A DNA stretch of 64,000 nucleotides from JAHEFT01 sp963766195 (GTDB lineage: Bacteria > Pseudomonadota > Gammaproteobacteria > Xanthomonadales > SZUA-36): positions 682,001 through 746,000 of the forward strand of contig CAVXYY010000005.1 in the NCBI GenBank assembly GCA_963766195.1, given 5' to 3'. Every line of letters begins with the position of its first letter. Positions within the stretch are counted from its first letter, which is position 1. The notes beneath the pieces were generated by a model. That model searched no databases and was not told the DNA's origin. It worked only from the letters and a program-made list of their open reading frames with translations. The translations under genes were made by a program, and so were the position numbers. Positions 7,665 to 16,294 of the stretch are shown here, piece by piece.

Positions 7665-9415
7665 AAAAGTTTATCTACGGAAGCGCCTTTGGCTTTCTGA
7701 AATTGGCGGTTGCGGTTGCAGCCCTGGCGCTGGCGTCCTGCGATGGAAAGGCGCCGCAGGAAGAAGTGCCGGAAGTGCGCATCGAGCCTGCCGACCTGGT
7801 TTTGATCAATGGCGGCATTTATACCGTTGACCCGGAACGCCGCCTGGCCGAAGCCGCCGCCATTCGGGACGGTGTCTTCGTCATGGTGGGAAATAACGCG
7901 GACGTCGAAACCCTGGTTGGGCCGGAAACGCGCACCATCGATCTTGCCGGAAGGTGGGCGCTGCCCGGGTTTCACGACGCGCATGTGCACCCGACGATGG
8001 GCGGATACGCGTTGCTGGGATGTGACCTGGAAGGCACGGGCAGCGTTGAGGAAATCATATCCACGGTCACGGAGTGTGCAGCAGATGGCGACACCGGGTG
8101 GCTGGAAGGTCATGCATTCAACCTCAGTCTGTTTGGCCAGGACGGGCCCAACAAGTCACTTCTGGATGCCATCGACACGGAGCGGCCCATCATCCTGTGG
8201 GCGTCGGATGGTCACAACGCGTGGGCCAATTCACGGGCCCTGGAGCTGGCCGGCATTACCGCGGAGACGATGGATCCGCCGCTGGGCGTGATCGAACGCG
8301 ATCCGGACGGTTCACCCAGCGGGACGCTGCGCGAAACCGGCCAGGAGCTGGTCCGGGCGGTGATGCCCAAGCCAAGCCTGGAAAGCAATACCGAGGCGCT
8401 CGAGGCCGGAATCAATCACCTCAATTCGTTCGGCATCACGTCCTTTATCGACGCCTGGGTGGGCCAGGAAGATTACCAGGCCTACCAGGCCGTTGACCGG
8501 GCCGGAAAATTGACCGCCCGGGTAGTGACCTGCCTCACTTTCGAGAGCGGTTTTGCCAAGCACCAAGGGGATGAATTTGAAAACGTGTTGTCTTCCCGCA
8601 ATGACTACGAGTCGGAACACCTGAACAACGACTGCATCAAGCTGTTCATCGACGGCGTGCTGGAAGGCGAAACAGCCGCGCTGCTGGATCCATACATCGG
8701 CCCCCACGCCAATCGGGGTGAGCTGATCCTCAGCCCCGAGGACCTGAATGCCGCGGTAACCCGGTTTGACGGGATGGGCCTGCAGGTGCACATGCATGCG
8801 ATTGGCGACCGGGCGGTCCGGTCCGGGCTTGATGCGTTCGCAGCCGCACGCCAGGTGAATGGAGTGACGGACAATCGCCACCATATTTCACACCTGCAGT
8901 TGATCAACATCGATGATATTGAGCGTTTTGCGAAGCTCGACGTCACGGCGAATTTCCAGGCGCAATGGGCTTATCCCGACGACTGGATCATGGAACTGAA
9001 CCTGCCGGTGCTCGGCGAGGAACGGGTCCAGGGCATGTACCCGATAGCCAGCGTGGAGCGCGCCGGGGGCCGTATTGCGGGCGGCAGCGACTGGAACGTT
9101 TCCTCGGCAAATCCGCTGGAGGCCATCGAGACGGCGGTGCGCCGGCAGGATACGTTTCAGGACCAGGGTCCTGTATTGAATGAGAACGAACAGGTCAGCC
9201 TGGCCACGATGATCGATGCTTACACGATCAATGCCGCCTGGTTGATGCACCACGAAAACCTGACCGGTTCGATCGAAGCCGGCAAACGGGCCGATATCGT
9301 GGTGCTCGACCGCGACCTGTTCAACATTCCGGCAACCGAAATCAACCAAACCCGGGTCGTGATGACGCTGCTGGACGGCGAGGTCATCTACATGAACTCC
9401 GAAACCAGAGACTGA
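7661..9415 (+). CDS. Amidohydrolase family 3 (YtcJ-like) metal-dependent hydrolase, predicted lipoprotein
   Basis: 584 residues. The N-terminus is a lipoprotein signal (hydrophobic stretch 8-25, lipobox LASC with Cys27), so the enzyme should be membrane-anchored outside the cytoplasm. The metal-binding GFHDAHVHPT is at about 103-112; later HMHAIGDRAV and GSDWNVSSANP complete the amidohydrolase site. Family 3 enzymes hydrolyse amides, formamides or cyclic imides. Being secreted and translationally coupled to the importer, it may release the transported amine from a conjugate in the periplasm (inference). Most family members are cytosolic, so the lipobox is notable. Confidence 0.9.
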   Translation: MKKFIYGSAFGFLKLAVAVAALALASCDGKAPQEEVPEVRIEPADLVLINGGIYTVDPERRLAEAAAIRDGVFVMVGNNADVETLVGPETRTIDLAGRWALPGFHDAHVHPTMGGYALLGCDLEGTGSVEEIISTVTECAADGDTGWLEGHAFNLSLFGQDGPNKSLLDAIDTERPIILWASDGHNAWANSRALELAGITAETMDPPLGVIERDPDGSPSGTLRETGQELVRAVMPKPSLESNTEALEAGINHLNSFGITSFIDAWVGQEDYQAYQAVDRAGKLTARVVTCLTFESGFAKHQGDEFENVLSSRNDYESEHLNNDCIKLFIDGVLEGETAALLDPYIGPHANRGELILSPEDLNAAVTRFDGMGLQVHMHAIGDRAVRSGLDAFAAARQVNGVTDNRHHISHLQLINIDDIERFAKLDVTANFQAQWAYPDDWIMELNLPVLGEERVQGMYPIASVERAGGRIAGGSDWNVSSANPLEAIETAVRRQDTFQDQGPVLNENEQVSLATMIDAYTINAAWLMHHENLTGSIEAGKRADIVVLDRDLFNIPATEINQTRVVMTLLDGEVIYMNSETRD

Positions 9416-9440
9416 AATTGAAAAGAAAAGGAACCAGGCA

Positions 9441-10646
9441 GTGAATCAACAGGAAATGGCAAGACTGGCGGAGACGCACCCGGAGCATTATTCGCTCCCG
9501 CAGGTATTTTACCGTGACCCGGATATTTACCGGCACGACATCGAGCAGATTTTTCTGAAATCCTGGCTTTACGCCGGACACCGGAGTGAGATCCCCAATG
9601 TAGGTGACTGGTTTCTGTTCGAATTCGACCAGGAATCGGTGATCATCGTGCGCAGTTCAGAGCACGAGATCAACGCCCTGCTGAATGTCTGCCAGCACCG
9701 CGGGTCACGCGTGTGCGTCGAAAGCGCCGGCTGTTCCAAGCGCCTGACCTGCCGGTATCACGGCTGGACCTACGACCTGGAAGGCCAACTCAAGGCGGCG
9801 GCGCACATGGGGGAAACCTTCGACAAATCGGGCATCGGCCTGAAGAAAATCCACGTTGGCATGCTGGGCGGCATGATCTACGTGAATTTTGCCGAGGATC
9901 CGGCGCCATTTTCGCTGGTTACTGAAGGCCTGGCGGACTGCCTGGAACCGTACGGGTTGGAAAATGCAAAGGTTGCGCACCGCCAGAGTTACCCGATCGC
10001 ATCGAACTGGAAGCTGGCGTTGGAAAATTACACCGAGTGTTATCACTGCGGGCCGGCGCACCCGGAATATTCGCGCGGACACGGGCTGGCTGTTCCCGGG
10101 GTACGCAGTGGCGAGCTGGGACAAGCGGTCATGAAGCGGGCGAAAGCGTGCGGACTCAGTGACAAGGCGGTTAACCGGTTCTACCTCGGAGCACCCGCTT
10201 TCGGAGCGGACATCGGCTATGACCGCTATCCCCTGGTCCGGGATCACCTGACCGGCAGCGAGGACGGCAAGCCACTGGCGCCGCTGATGGGCAGCATCAA
10301 GGACTTTGACGGCGGCACTACCGATCTGCAGGTCGGTCCGGTCACGTTTGGACTCATGTACTGCGACCACGTGGTGATCTACCGCTTCACGCCCCTGGGG
10401 CCGGATACCTCCGATTGCGATATTACCTGGCTGGTCCGTGGCGATGCTCAGGAAGGCAAGGATTACGACAAGGACAAGCTGATCTGGCTGTGGGACGTCA
10501 CGACCCACGCGGACAAGACCATTATCGAGCGCAATGCGCAGGGTGTGAACTCGCGCTACTACAAGCCGGGTCCGCTTTCCTCGATGGAGAAATTCACCTG
10601 GGACTTCCTGTCCTGGTACCTGGCGGGGTTCAAGACCGCGGCATGA
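9441..10646 (+). CDS. Rieske non-heme iron oxygenase, alpha subunit (betaine/carnitine monooxygenase-like)
   Basis: 401 residues from GTG at 9441, behind a purine-rich AAAAGAAAAGGAA stretch. The Rieske [2Fe-2S] ligands are C84-x-H86 and C104-x2-H107 (CQHRGS ... CRYHGW). The mononuclear iron site is in ENYTECYHCGPAHPEY, with histidines at about 202 and 207. The motif layout resembles GbcA and stachydrine or carnitine oxygenases, which remove N-methyl groups as formaldehyde or split C-N bonds. No ferredoxin reductase partner is encoded next to it, so electrons must come from elsewhere. Its presence beside a corrinoid methyltransferase system suggests two successive demethylation chemistries on one substrate. 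Confidence 0.9.
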   Translation: MNQQEMARLAETHPEHYSLPQVFYRDPDIYRHDIEQIFLKSWLYAGHRSEIPNVGDWFLFEFDQESVIIVRSSEHEINALLNVCQHRGSRVCVESAGCSKRLTCRYHGWTYDLEGQLKAAAHMGETFDKSGIGLKKIHVGMLGGMIYVNFAEDPAPFSLVTEGLADCLEPYGLENAKVAHRQSYPIASNWKLALENYTECYHCGPAHPEYSRGHGLAVPGVRSGELGQAVMKRAKACGLSDKAVNRFYLGAPAFGADIGYDRYPLVRDHLTGSEDGKPLAPLMGSIKDFDGGTTDLQVGPVTFGLMYCDHVVIYRFTPLGPDTSDCDITWLVRGDAQEGKDYDKDKLIWLWDVTTHADKTIIERNAQGVNSRYYKPGPLSSMEKFTWDFLSWYLAGFKTAA

Positions 10647-11504
10647 CGCAGAACGGCAAAATACTGGCGGGGATGATGGAGCAGGCTTACCTGGAAGTCA
10701 TTCCGACTAAAACGATCGTGGAGCGGTTGATCCACCTGCCGAGGCATTCCTACGTCGCCATTACCTGTTCCCCGGCACACGGCGTCGGGCCTACGCTCGA
10801 CATGGTCGATGAACTGCGGGCACTGCCGGATGAGCGGCAGTTGAAGCTCGTACCCCATATAGCGGCGCGCGTGGTGCGGGACAAAGGCCACCTGCGCGAA
10901 ATTCTCGCGCGGCTGGACGAGGCCAGGGTGCAAAGCGTGTTTGTTCCCGGCGGCGATGCGCCGGAACCGGCGGGAGACTATCACAGCGCGCTGGATCTGC
11001 TGCGGGATATCGCGGACATCGGACATCGCTTCAAATACGTGGGCGTGGCCGCGCATCCCGAAGGCCATCCGCTGGTCGATGCCGCTGAATTGCTGCATCT
11101 GCTGAAGGAAAAACAGAAGGTTTCGAACTACCTGGTTACGCAGATGTGTTTCGACCCCGGTTTGCTGATCGGCTGGTTACGGTCCATCCGGAAGGCCGGC
11201 ATAACGCTGCCGGCGTGGTTCGGTCTGCCGGGCGTGGCCGACATCCCCAAGTTGATTGCACTTTCGCCTGCGGATCGGCGTGGGCCAATCGGTCCAGGTT
11301 CTGAAAAAACAAAAAGGACTGGTCCGCAAGTTGATCAGCGCCAAACCCTATCAGCCGGATGATTTGCTGGCCGGACTGCGGCCTTACCTGGATGATCCGC
11401 TGCTTGATATCCCGGGGTTCCACCTGTTCAGCTTCAATGATGTTGAACGGACCGAACGCTGGCGCATGGAGACGCTGAGAAAACTCAGGGAAACGGCTAC
11501 ATGA
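10643..11504 (+). CDS. Methylenetetrahydrofolate reductase-like protein (single frameshift)
   Basis: ATG at 10643 overlaps the Rieske stop. About 287 residues when one extra base near 11268-11272 is removed: the reading changes from KLIALSP to LRIGVGQSVQVL, which restores the family's SLRIGVG motif and runs to 11504. The TIM-barrel protein resembles MetF but is shorter and divergent, with FVPGGDAPEP and HPEGHP motifs in place. In this operon it would run in reverse, oxidising methyl-THF to methylene-THF so that the methyl groups can be burned or assimilated. The frameshift is the only one in the first 28 kb and could be a sequencing error. Confidence 0.8.
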
Positions 11505-13060
11505 CACGGTGCAAGCGCAGGGGCAGGCAAGCGCGGCAGGAAGCGCCGCCGGCAGTGCCCGCCGTATGGCCGGGTGTGTCGGGCGGGCGTTTCCGCCCGC
11601 TGAGCCGGGCGGATGAACAACAGGTTCACCGGACCATCCTCGATGTGCTCGAAAACATTGGAATGGCCGATCCGATCCCCTTGGTGCGGGAGCGCGCCCT
11701 CGAGCGCGGCTGTTTCATGAACGGCAAAGGACGCCTGTGTTTTCCCCGCGGCCTGGTCGAGGACGTGATTGCCAGTACGCCCAAAGATATCCGGTTCTGT
11801 GGGCGCGATCCGAAACACGATCTCGAGATCGGAGGCAACCGGGTTCACACCTATGGCGGCGGTGAGGCGGTTAATATGCTCGACACCGCCGCCACGAGAT
11901 ACCGCCCGTCTACCCTGCTGGACCTCTACGATGCGGCGCGCCTGGTCGACCGGATGGACAACATCCATGCTTTTTCCCGGCTGGTCGTGCCAACCGAAGT
12001 GGTCGATCAACGGGCGTGTGACATCAGCGTCGCCTATACCAATGTCGCCGGCACCACCAAGCATTCGGCCCTGACTTTCAATGACGCCGCGCACGTGCAG
12101 CCGACGCTGGAAATGCTGAAGATGATTGCGGGCGGCGAGAAAAAGTGGCGCGAACGCCCTTTTGCCCACGGTGGCGGTTGCTGTGTGCTTTCACCGCTGC
12201 GTTTTGGCCGCGACAACAGCGAGGTCTGTGTTGAGTCGATAAAGTTTGGCGCCCCCGTGTGGGTCGTAATGGCGCCGCAGGCGGGTGCGACCGCCCCGGC
12301 TGCGTTGGCGGGCTCGGTGGTTCAGAGTGTCGCCGAAGCACTGGCCGGCTTACTGATGATTGACATGGTCGAACCCGGGTTCCCGGTGATTGTCGGCGCA
12401 TGGCCGTTTGTTTCCGACCTCAGAACGGGGGCGTTCACCGGCGGCAGTGGCGAGGAGGCGGTGGTGACCGCCGGCGCCGCCCAGATGCTGAATTTCTACG
12501 GCGTTCCGAGTTCGGTCGGGGCCGGAATGACCGACGCCAAGTTACCGGACTGCCAGGCGGGCTACGAGAAAGCCCTGGCTGTTGCGCTGGCCGCCCACGC
12601 CGGTTGCAACAACGTGTCGGAATCGGCCGGCATGCTGGGCAGCCTGATGGCGCTTTCGCTCGAGGCCATGGTGATAGACAACGATATGCTGGGAGCGGTG
12701 CTGCGCACGGTGCGGGGCATCGAGGTCAACGAGGAAACCCTGTCCTATGATGTGATCGGACAGGTGGTGAATGGTGAAGGACATTTCCTGCGAACGGACC
12801 AGACCCTGAAGCTGATGCGCACGGAATATGAATACCCGGCGTTGGCGGATCGGCGTACGCCCGGTGAGTGGGAACTTGCTGGATCAAAGGATATCAGGGA
12901 AATGGCTGGTGAACGCGTGAAAGCGATCCTTGCTGCGCATTATCCGGAATACATCGAGCCGGCCATTGACGAAAAAATCCGGGAAAATTTCCCGATACTG
13001 TTACCCAGGGAAGCAATGAGCGCTGCAGAGCGGAAGGTGGTGAAGCATGTCAGAACGTAG
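11501..13060 (+). CDS. MttB-family (trimethylamine methyltransferase superfamily) protein, non-pyrrolysine, copy 1
   Basis: 519 residues; ATG overlaps the preceding stop by four bases. The family core includes SPLRFGRDNSEV, APQAGATAPAALAG and AGMTDAKLPDCQAGYEKA. There is no in-frame amber codon, so it belongs to the non-pyrrolysine branch that includes glycine betaine methyltransferase MtgB and proline betaine methyltransferase MtpB. These enzymes move a methyl group from a quaternary amine to Co(I) of a corrinoid protein. A basic N-terminal extension (about 1-30, RCKRRGRQARQ) is shared in style with copy 2. The substrate is unknown. Confidence 0.92.
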   Translation: MTRCKRRGRQARQEAPPAVPAVWPGVSGGRFRPLSRADEQQVHRTILDVLENIGMADPIPLVRERALERGCFMNGKGRLCFPRGLVEDVIASTPKDIRFCGRDPKHDLEIGGNRVHTYGGGEAVNMLDTAATRYRPSTLLDLYDAARLVDRMDNIHAFSRLVVPTEVVDQRACDISVAYTNVAGTTKHSALTFNDAAHVQPTLEMLKMIAGGEKKWRERPFAHGGGCCVLSPLRFGRDNSEVCVESIKFGAPVWVVMAPQAGATAPAALAGSVVQSVAEALAGLLMIDMVEPGFPVIVGAWPFVSDLRTGAFTGGSGEEAVVTAGAAQMLNFYGVPSSVGAGMTDAKLPDCQAGYEKALAVALAAHAGCNNVSESAGMLGSLMALSLEAMVIDNDMLGAVLRTVRGIEVNEETLSYDVIGQVVNGEGHFLRTDQTLKLMRTEYEYPALADRRTPGEWELAGSKDIREMAGERVKAILAAHYPEYIEPAIDEKIRENFPILLPREAMSAAERKVVKHVRT

Positions 13061-14645
13061 AAGAAAATCCGGCAGAACCGGGGGCAATCCGAGGCGTGCC
13101 GGCGGCCGCGACGCCAGGCGTGCGTTGCGGGCGGCCGGGGTCGAGGGCCAGGCGGTGCAAGCCGGCATGACCGGGGGCGCCTACAAGCCTTTGAGTGAAC
13201 GGGATATCCAGCGGATCAACGATACTGCGCTGGACATCCTGGAGAATATCGGCATCGGTGAGCCGATTCCCGAGATTCTCCATTACGCGCTGCCCGGAGG
13301 CTGCATCCTGGGTGATGACGGCAGGCTGCGCTTCCCCCGCGCCCTGGTGGAAGACCTGGTCGACGTCTCGGCCAAGGAATACATTGCTTACGCCCCTGAC
13401 CCCAAGTACGACTGCGAGATCAGCGGGGAACGGGTGTATTTCAGCACGTCCGGTGAGTCGGTCACGGTGCTGGATTATCACCAGCAGAAATACCGCCCGA
13501 CCCTGCTGACGGATTTGTACGATGCAGCCCGGCTGGCTGATACCCTGGAACACATCCACATGTTCGGGCAGCCGTTCATCGCGGCGGAGTACAGCCAGGA
13601 TATCTACGTCCACGATATGAACATCGCCTACGCTGAACTGGCCGGCACCTCCAAGCCTTTCGCGCTGGGTATTGCCGAGGTCGACCACATCGAACCGCTC
13701 ATCGCCCTGTTTGACCTGTACCTTGGCAAGGAAGGGGCTTTCCTGGAGCGGCCGTTCTGCACGTTTGGCGGCTGCCCGATTGTCTCACCGCTGCGTTTCG
13801 GAAAAGACAATGCGGAGGTGCTGGTGAAAATTGCCGAACTCGGCCTGACCGGAGACATTGCCGTCGCGCCGCAGGCCGGCGCAACGGCGCCTGCCGCCCT
13901 GGCCGGGGCGCTGGCCCAGTGTTTCGCCGAAACCCTGGCCTGCCTGGCGGTGGTCAACCTGGTGAAGCCCGGTTCCGTCATCAATTTCGGCATGTGGCCG
14001 TTTATTTCCGACCTGCGGACCGGCGCCTTCAGCGGCGGCAGCGGCGAGGAGGCCCTGGTCATGGCGGCCTGCGCCCAGCTGTGCAATCACTATGGCTTTA
14101 CGACCAGCATGGCCTGCGGCATGACCGACTCCAAGACCATGGACGCACAGGCGGGATACGAGAAAGCGATCACCACCACTGCACTTGCCCTGTCGGGCGC
14201 GAACCTGATTGCCGCCTATCCGGGCATTGTCGGCAGCCTGCTGGGACAATCCTTTGAAGGCATGGTGATCGACAACGATATGCTGGGTAATGTACAAAGA
14301 CTGCTGCGCGGCATCGAGGTCAACGATGAGACCTTGTCCTACGATGTGATAGAAAACACCGTTTTCGGCGCCGGGCATTTTCTCAACCAGCCCCAGACCC
14401 TGGCGCTGATGCAGAAGGAATACCTGTATCCGGAAGTGGCGGACCGGCGCACTCCGGGTGCGTGGGAAGTCACCGGAAAAGAAGATATTTACCAATTGGC
14501 CCACGAGAAGGTAAAAAGTACGCTGTCCACCTACTTCCCGGAGTATATTTCTGCGGCGGCGGACCGGAGAATAAGAGACCGTTTCCCGATCCGGCTGGCG
14601 CCGGAAGACATGCGCGCCGGAAACGGGCGGTGGAGCGGGGCGTGA
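13047..14645 (+). CDS. MttB-family (trimethylamine methyltransferase superfamily) protein, non-pyrrolysine, copy 2
   Basis: 532 residues; its start lies 14 bases inside the end of copy 1. It is collinear with copy 1 (SPLRFGKDNAEV, APQAGATAPAALAGAL, CGMTDSKTMDAQAGYEKA) but well diverged, so the two are old paralogues and not a recent duplication. A lysine- and arginine-rich tail at about 1-30 precedes the barrel. The pair may form a hetero-oligomer or act on two substrates, for example a trimethyl and a dimethyl amine; neither can be decided here. It is followed 30 bases later by the cognate corrinoid protein. Confidence 0.92.
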   Translation: MSERRRKSGRTGGNPRRAGGRDARRALRAAGVEGQAVQAGMTGGAYKPLSERDIQRINDTALDILENIGIGEPIPEILHYALPGGCILGDDGRLRFPRALVEDLVDVSAKEYIAYAPDPKYDCEISGERVYFSTSGESVTVLDYHQQKYRPTLLTDLYDAARLADTLEHIHMFGQPFIAAEYSQDIYVHDMNIAYAELAGTSKPFALGIAEVDHIEPLIALFDLYLGKEGAFLERPFCTFGGCPIVSPLRFGKDNAEVLVKIAELGLTGDIAVAPQAGATAPAALAGALAQCFAETLACLAVVNLVKPGSVINFGMWPFISDLRTGAFSGGSGEEALVMAACAQLCNHYGFTTSMACGMTDSKTMDAQAGYEKAITTTALALSGANLIAAYPGIVGSLLGQSFEGMVIDNDMLGNVQRLLRGIEVNDETLSYDVIENTVFGAGHFLNQPQTLALMQKEYLYPEVADRRTPGAWEVTGKEDIYQLAHEKVKSTLSTYFPEYISAAADRRIRDRFPIRLAPEDMRAGNGRWSGA

Positions 14646-14675
14646 AGATAGCAACGAAAAGAGGCTTGAAAACCC

Positions 14676-15368
14676 ATGAATGACCAATACGACGACGAAG
14701 ACATCATCCTTTCGGAGCTTCCGGACGACGAACTCGTCGAGCAGATGCACGACGATCTCTACGACGGACTGGCCGAGGAGATCGATGAAGGCACCCGGAT
14801 CCTGCTGGATCGTGGCTGGTCAGCGACGCGGGTGCTCGACGAAGCGCTGGTAGCCGGCATGACCATTGTCGGGGTTGATTTTCGCGATGGCATCCTTTTC
14901 GTTCCCGAGGTCCTGATGGCGGCCAACGCGATGAAAGCCGGGATGGCTATTCTCAAACCGATCCTCGCGGATACCGGCGCCAAGCCGGTCGGCAAAATGG
15001 TCATCGGCACGGTAAAAGGCGACATCCACGACATCGGCAAGAACCTGGTCGGCATGATGATGGAAGGCGCCGGTTTCGAGGTGGTTGACCTGGGCATCAA
15101 CGTGGAAGCCGACACCTACATCGACGCTATCGAGAAGCACAAGGCCAATATTCTCGGAATGTCCGCACTGCTGACGACCACCATGCCTTACATGAAAGTG
15201 GTCATCGACACCATGAAGGAAAGGGGCATCCGCGATGACTACATCGTGATGGTCGGGGGCGCGCCGCTGAACGAGGAGTTCGGCGAGGCCATCGGCGCCG
15301 ACGCATACTGCCGCGACGCAGCCACCGCCGTTGAAACCGCCAAGGCGCTGCTGCTGGCGGCTTCCTGA
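14676..15368 (+). CDS. MttC/MtbC-like corrinoid (B12-binding) methyl carrier protein
   Basis: 230 residues. The N-terminal helical cap spans about 15-100, with an unusually acidic first 30 residues (DDEDIILSELPDDE). The Rossmann B12 domain follows, with the base-off signature GDIHDIGKN at 115-123 whose His118 is the lower cobalt ligand, then the GMSALLTTT and VGGAPLNEEF loops. It accepts the methyl group from the MttB enzymes and passes it to the DHPS-like transferase downstream. It is the only corrinoid protein in the window, so it may serve all three MttB paralogues. Confidence 0.95.
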   Translation: MNDQYDDEDIILSELPDDELVEQMHDDLYDGLAEEIDEGTRILLDRGWSATRVLDEALVAGMTIVGVDFRDGILFVPEVLMAANAMKAGMAILKPILADTGAKPVGKMVIGTVKGDIHDIGKNLVGMMMEGAGFEVVDLGINVEADTYIDAIEKHKANILGMSALLTTTMPYMKVVIDTMKERGIRDDYIVMVGGAPLNEEFGEAIGADAYCRDAATAVETAKALLLAAS

Positions 15369-15386
15369 TCTGCGTCCCCGGCTGAA

Positions 15387-15998
15387 ATGACGGCGTCTGT
15401 CCTGGTCATCGCCTGTGGCGCCATTGCCCGTGAACTGGTCCGGATTCGCGACATGAATGACTGGGACCATGTCGAGTTCCAGTGTCTTCCGGCGGATCTG
15501 CATAACACGCCGGACCGGATAGCGGGGGCAGTACGGGACCGGATCGAGCGGGAAAAAGAAAATTATGCGCGGATTTTCGTTGCCTACGCCGATTGCGGCA
15601 CAGGCGGCATGCTGGACAAGGCCTTGCAGGGCACCGGCGTGGAACGGATCCCGGGCGCGCATTGCTACGAGTTTTTTGCCGGCAGCGGGGTGTTTCATGC
15701 GCTGGCGGGGCAGGAACCCGGCAGTTTTTACCTGACCGATTTCCTGGTGCGGCATTTTGAGCGCCTGGTGATCCGGGGACTGGGCCTGGACCGGCATCCG
15801 GGCCTGATGCCGGCGTATTTTGGCAATTACCGCCGGCTGGTTTACCTGGCGCAGACCGAATCGGAGAATTTGCAGGCCCAGGCGAAAAGCCATGCGGAGT
15901 TCCTGGGGCTCGAGTACCTCTATCGCTTCGAAGGAGACCGGCCGCTGGCATTGCTGTTGGAACCGGCATTACAGAAGGAGGGTGCGTGGGAAAACTGA
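15387..15998 (+). CDS. DUF1638 family protein
   Basis: 203 residues. Recognisable DUF1638 features are VLVIACGAIARELV at the N-terminus, the IFVAYADCGTGGMLD stretch and the SFYLTDFLVRHFERL segment. Conserved cysteines at 10, 33, 70 and 93 could hold a metal or cofactor. The function is unknown, but the family recurs beside MttB-type methyltransferases, suggesting an accessory role in corrinoid or methyl metabolism. Its last codons overlap the next gene by 13 bases, so the two are translationally coupled. Confidence 0.82.
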   Translation: MTASVLVIACGAIARELVRIRDMNDWDHVEFQCLPADLHNTPDRIAGAVRDRIEREKENYARIFVAYADCGTGGMLDKALQGTGVERIPGAHCYEFFAGSGVFHALAGQEPGSFYLTDFLVRHFERLVIRGLGLDRHPGLMPAYFGNYRRLVYLAQTESENLQAQAKSHAEFLGLEYLYRFEGDRPLALLLEPALQKEGAWEN

Positions 15999-16288
15999 CC
16001 GTCATTTACTGGCGAGACATCCCGGCCCAGGTGGTTGGGCAGCAGGGCAGGACCCGCTGTAAGAAGGTCCTCGAAGACCGTTTCGCCGTTGCCATTGACC
16101 GGGCTGCGATGCGCGCCGGAAAAGGCTCCAGCCACGCCTACCTGGAAGAATGGCGGCGTGAAAGCCGGCCGTTTGAAGGCGATCTTGATGCCGCTGTTGA
16201 TTCAGAAGTAAGGCGTCTGCAGGAACACTACCCAGACGACCTGTTGGAAGCGACCGTGAAAGCCGGTGGAATTCTCAAAAAAGGATAG
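15986..16288 (+). CDS. Small 'virulence factor' family protein (PF13769-like), corrinoid-operon accessory
   Basis: 100 residues from GTG at 15986, preceded by an AGAAGGAGGG ribosome site and overlapping the DUF1638 gene. It contains LTVIYWRDIPAQV, then a basic RTRCKKVLEDRF and AAMRAGKGSSHAYLEEWRR. The family was named after a conserved bacterial virulence-associated protein but is mainly found with MttB/corrinoid genes; no biochemical function is known to me. Small size and acidic C-terminus suggest a binding partner, not an enzyme. Confidence 0.75.
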   Translation: MGKLTVIYWRDIPAQVVGQQGRTRCKKVLEDRFAVAIDRAAMRAGKGSSHAYLEEWRRESRPFEGDLDAAVDSEVRRLQEHYPDDLLEATVKAGGILKKG

Positions 16289-16294
16289 AAGAAC

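Noticed and set aside
11501..14645. Pyrrolysine-encoding mttB genes
   Set aside because: No in-frame TAG occurs in either gene (nor in the third at 29.7 kb), and no pyl genes are present.
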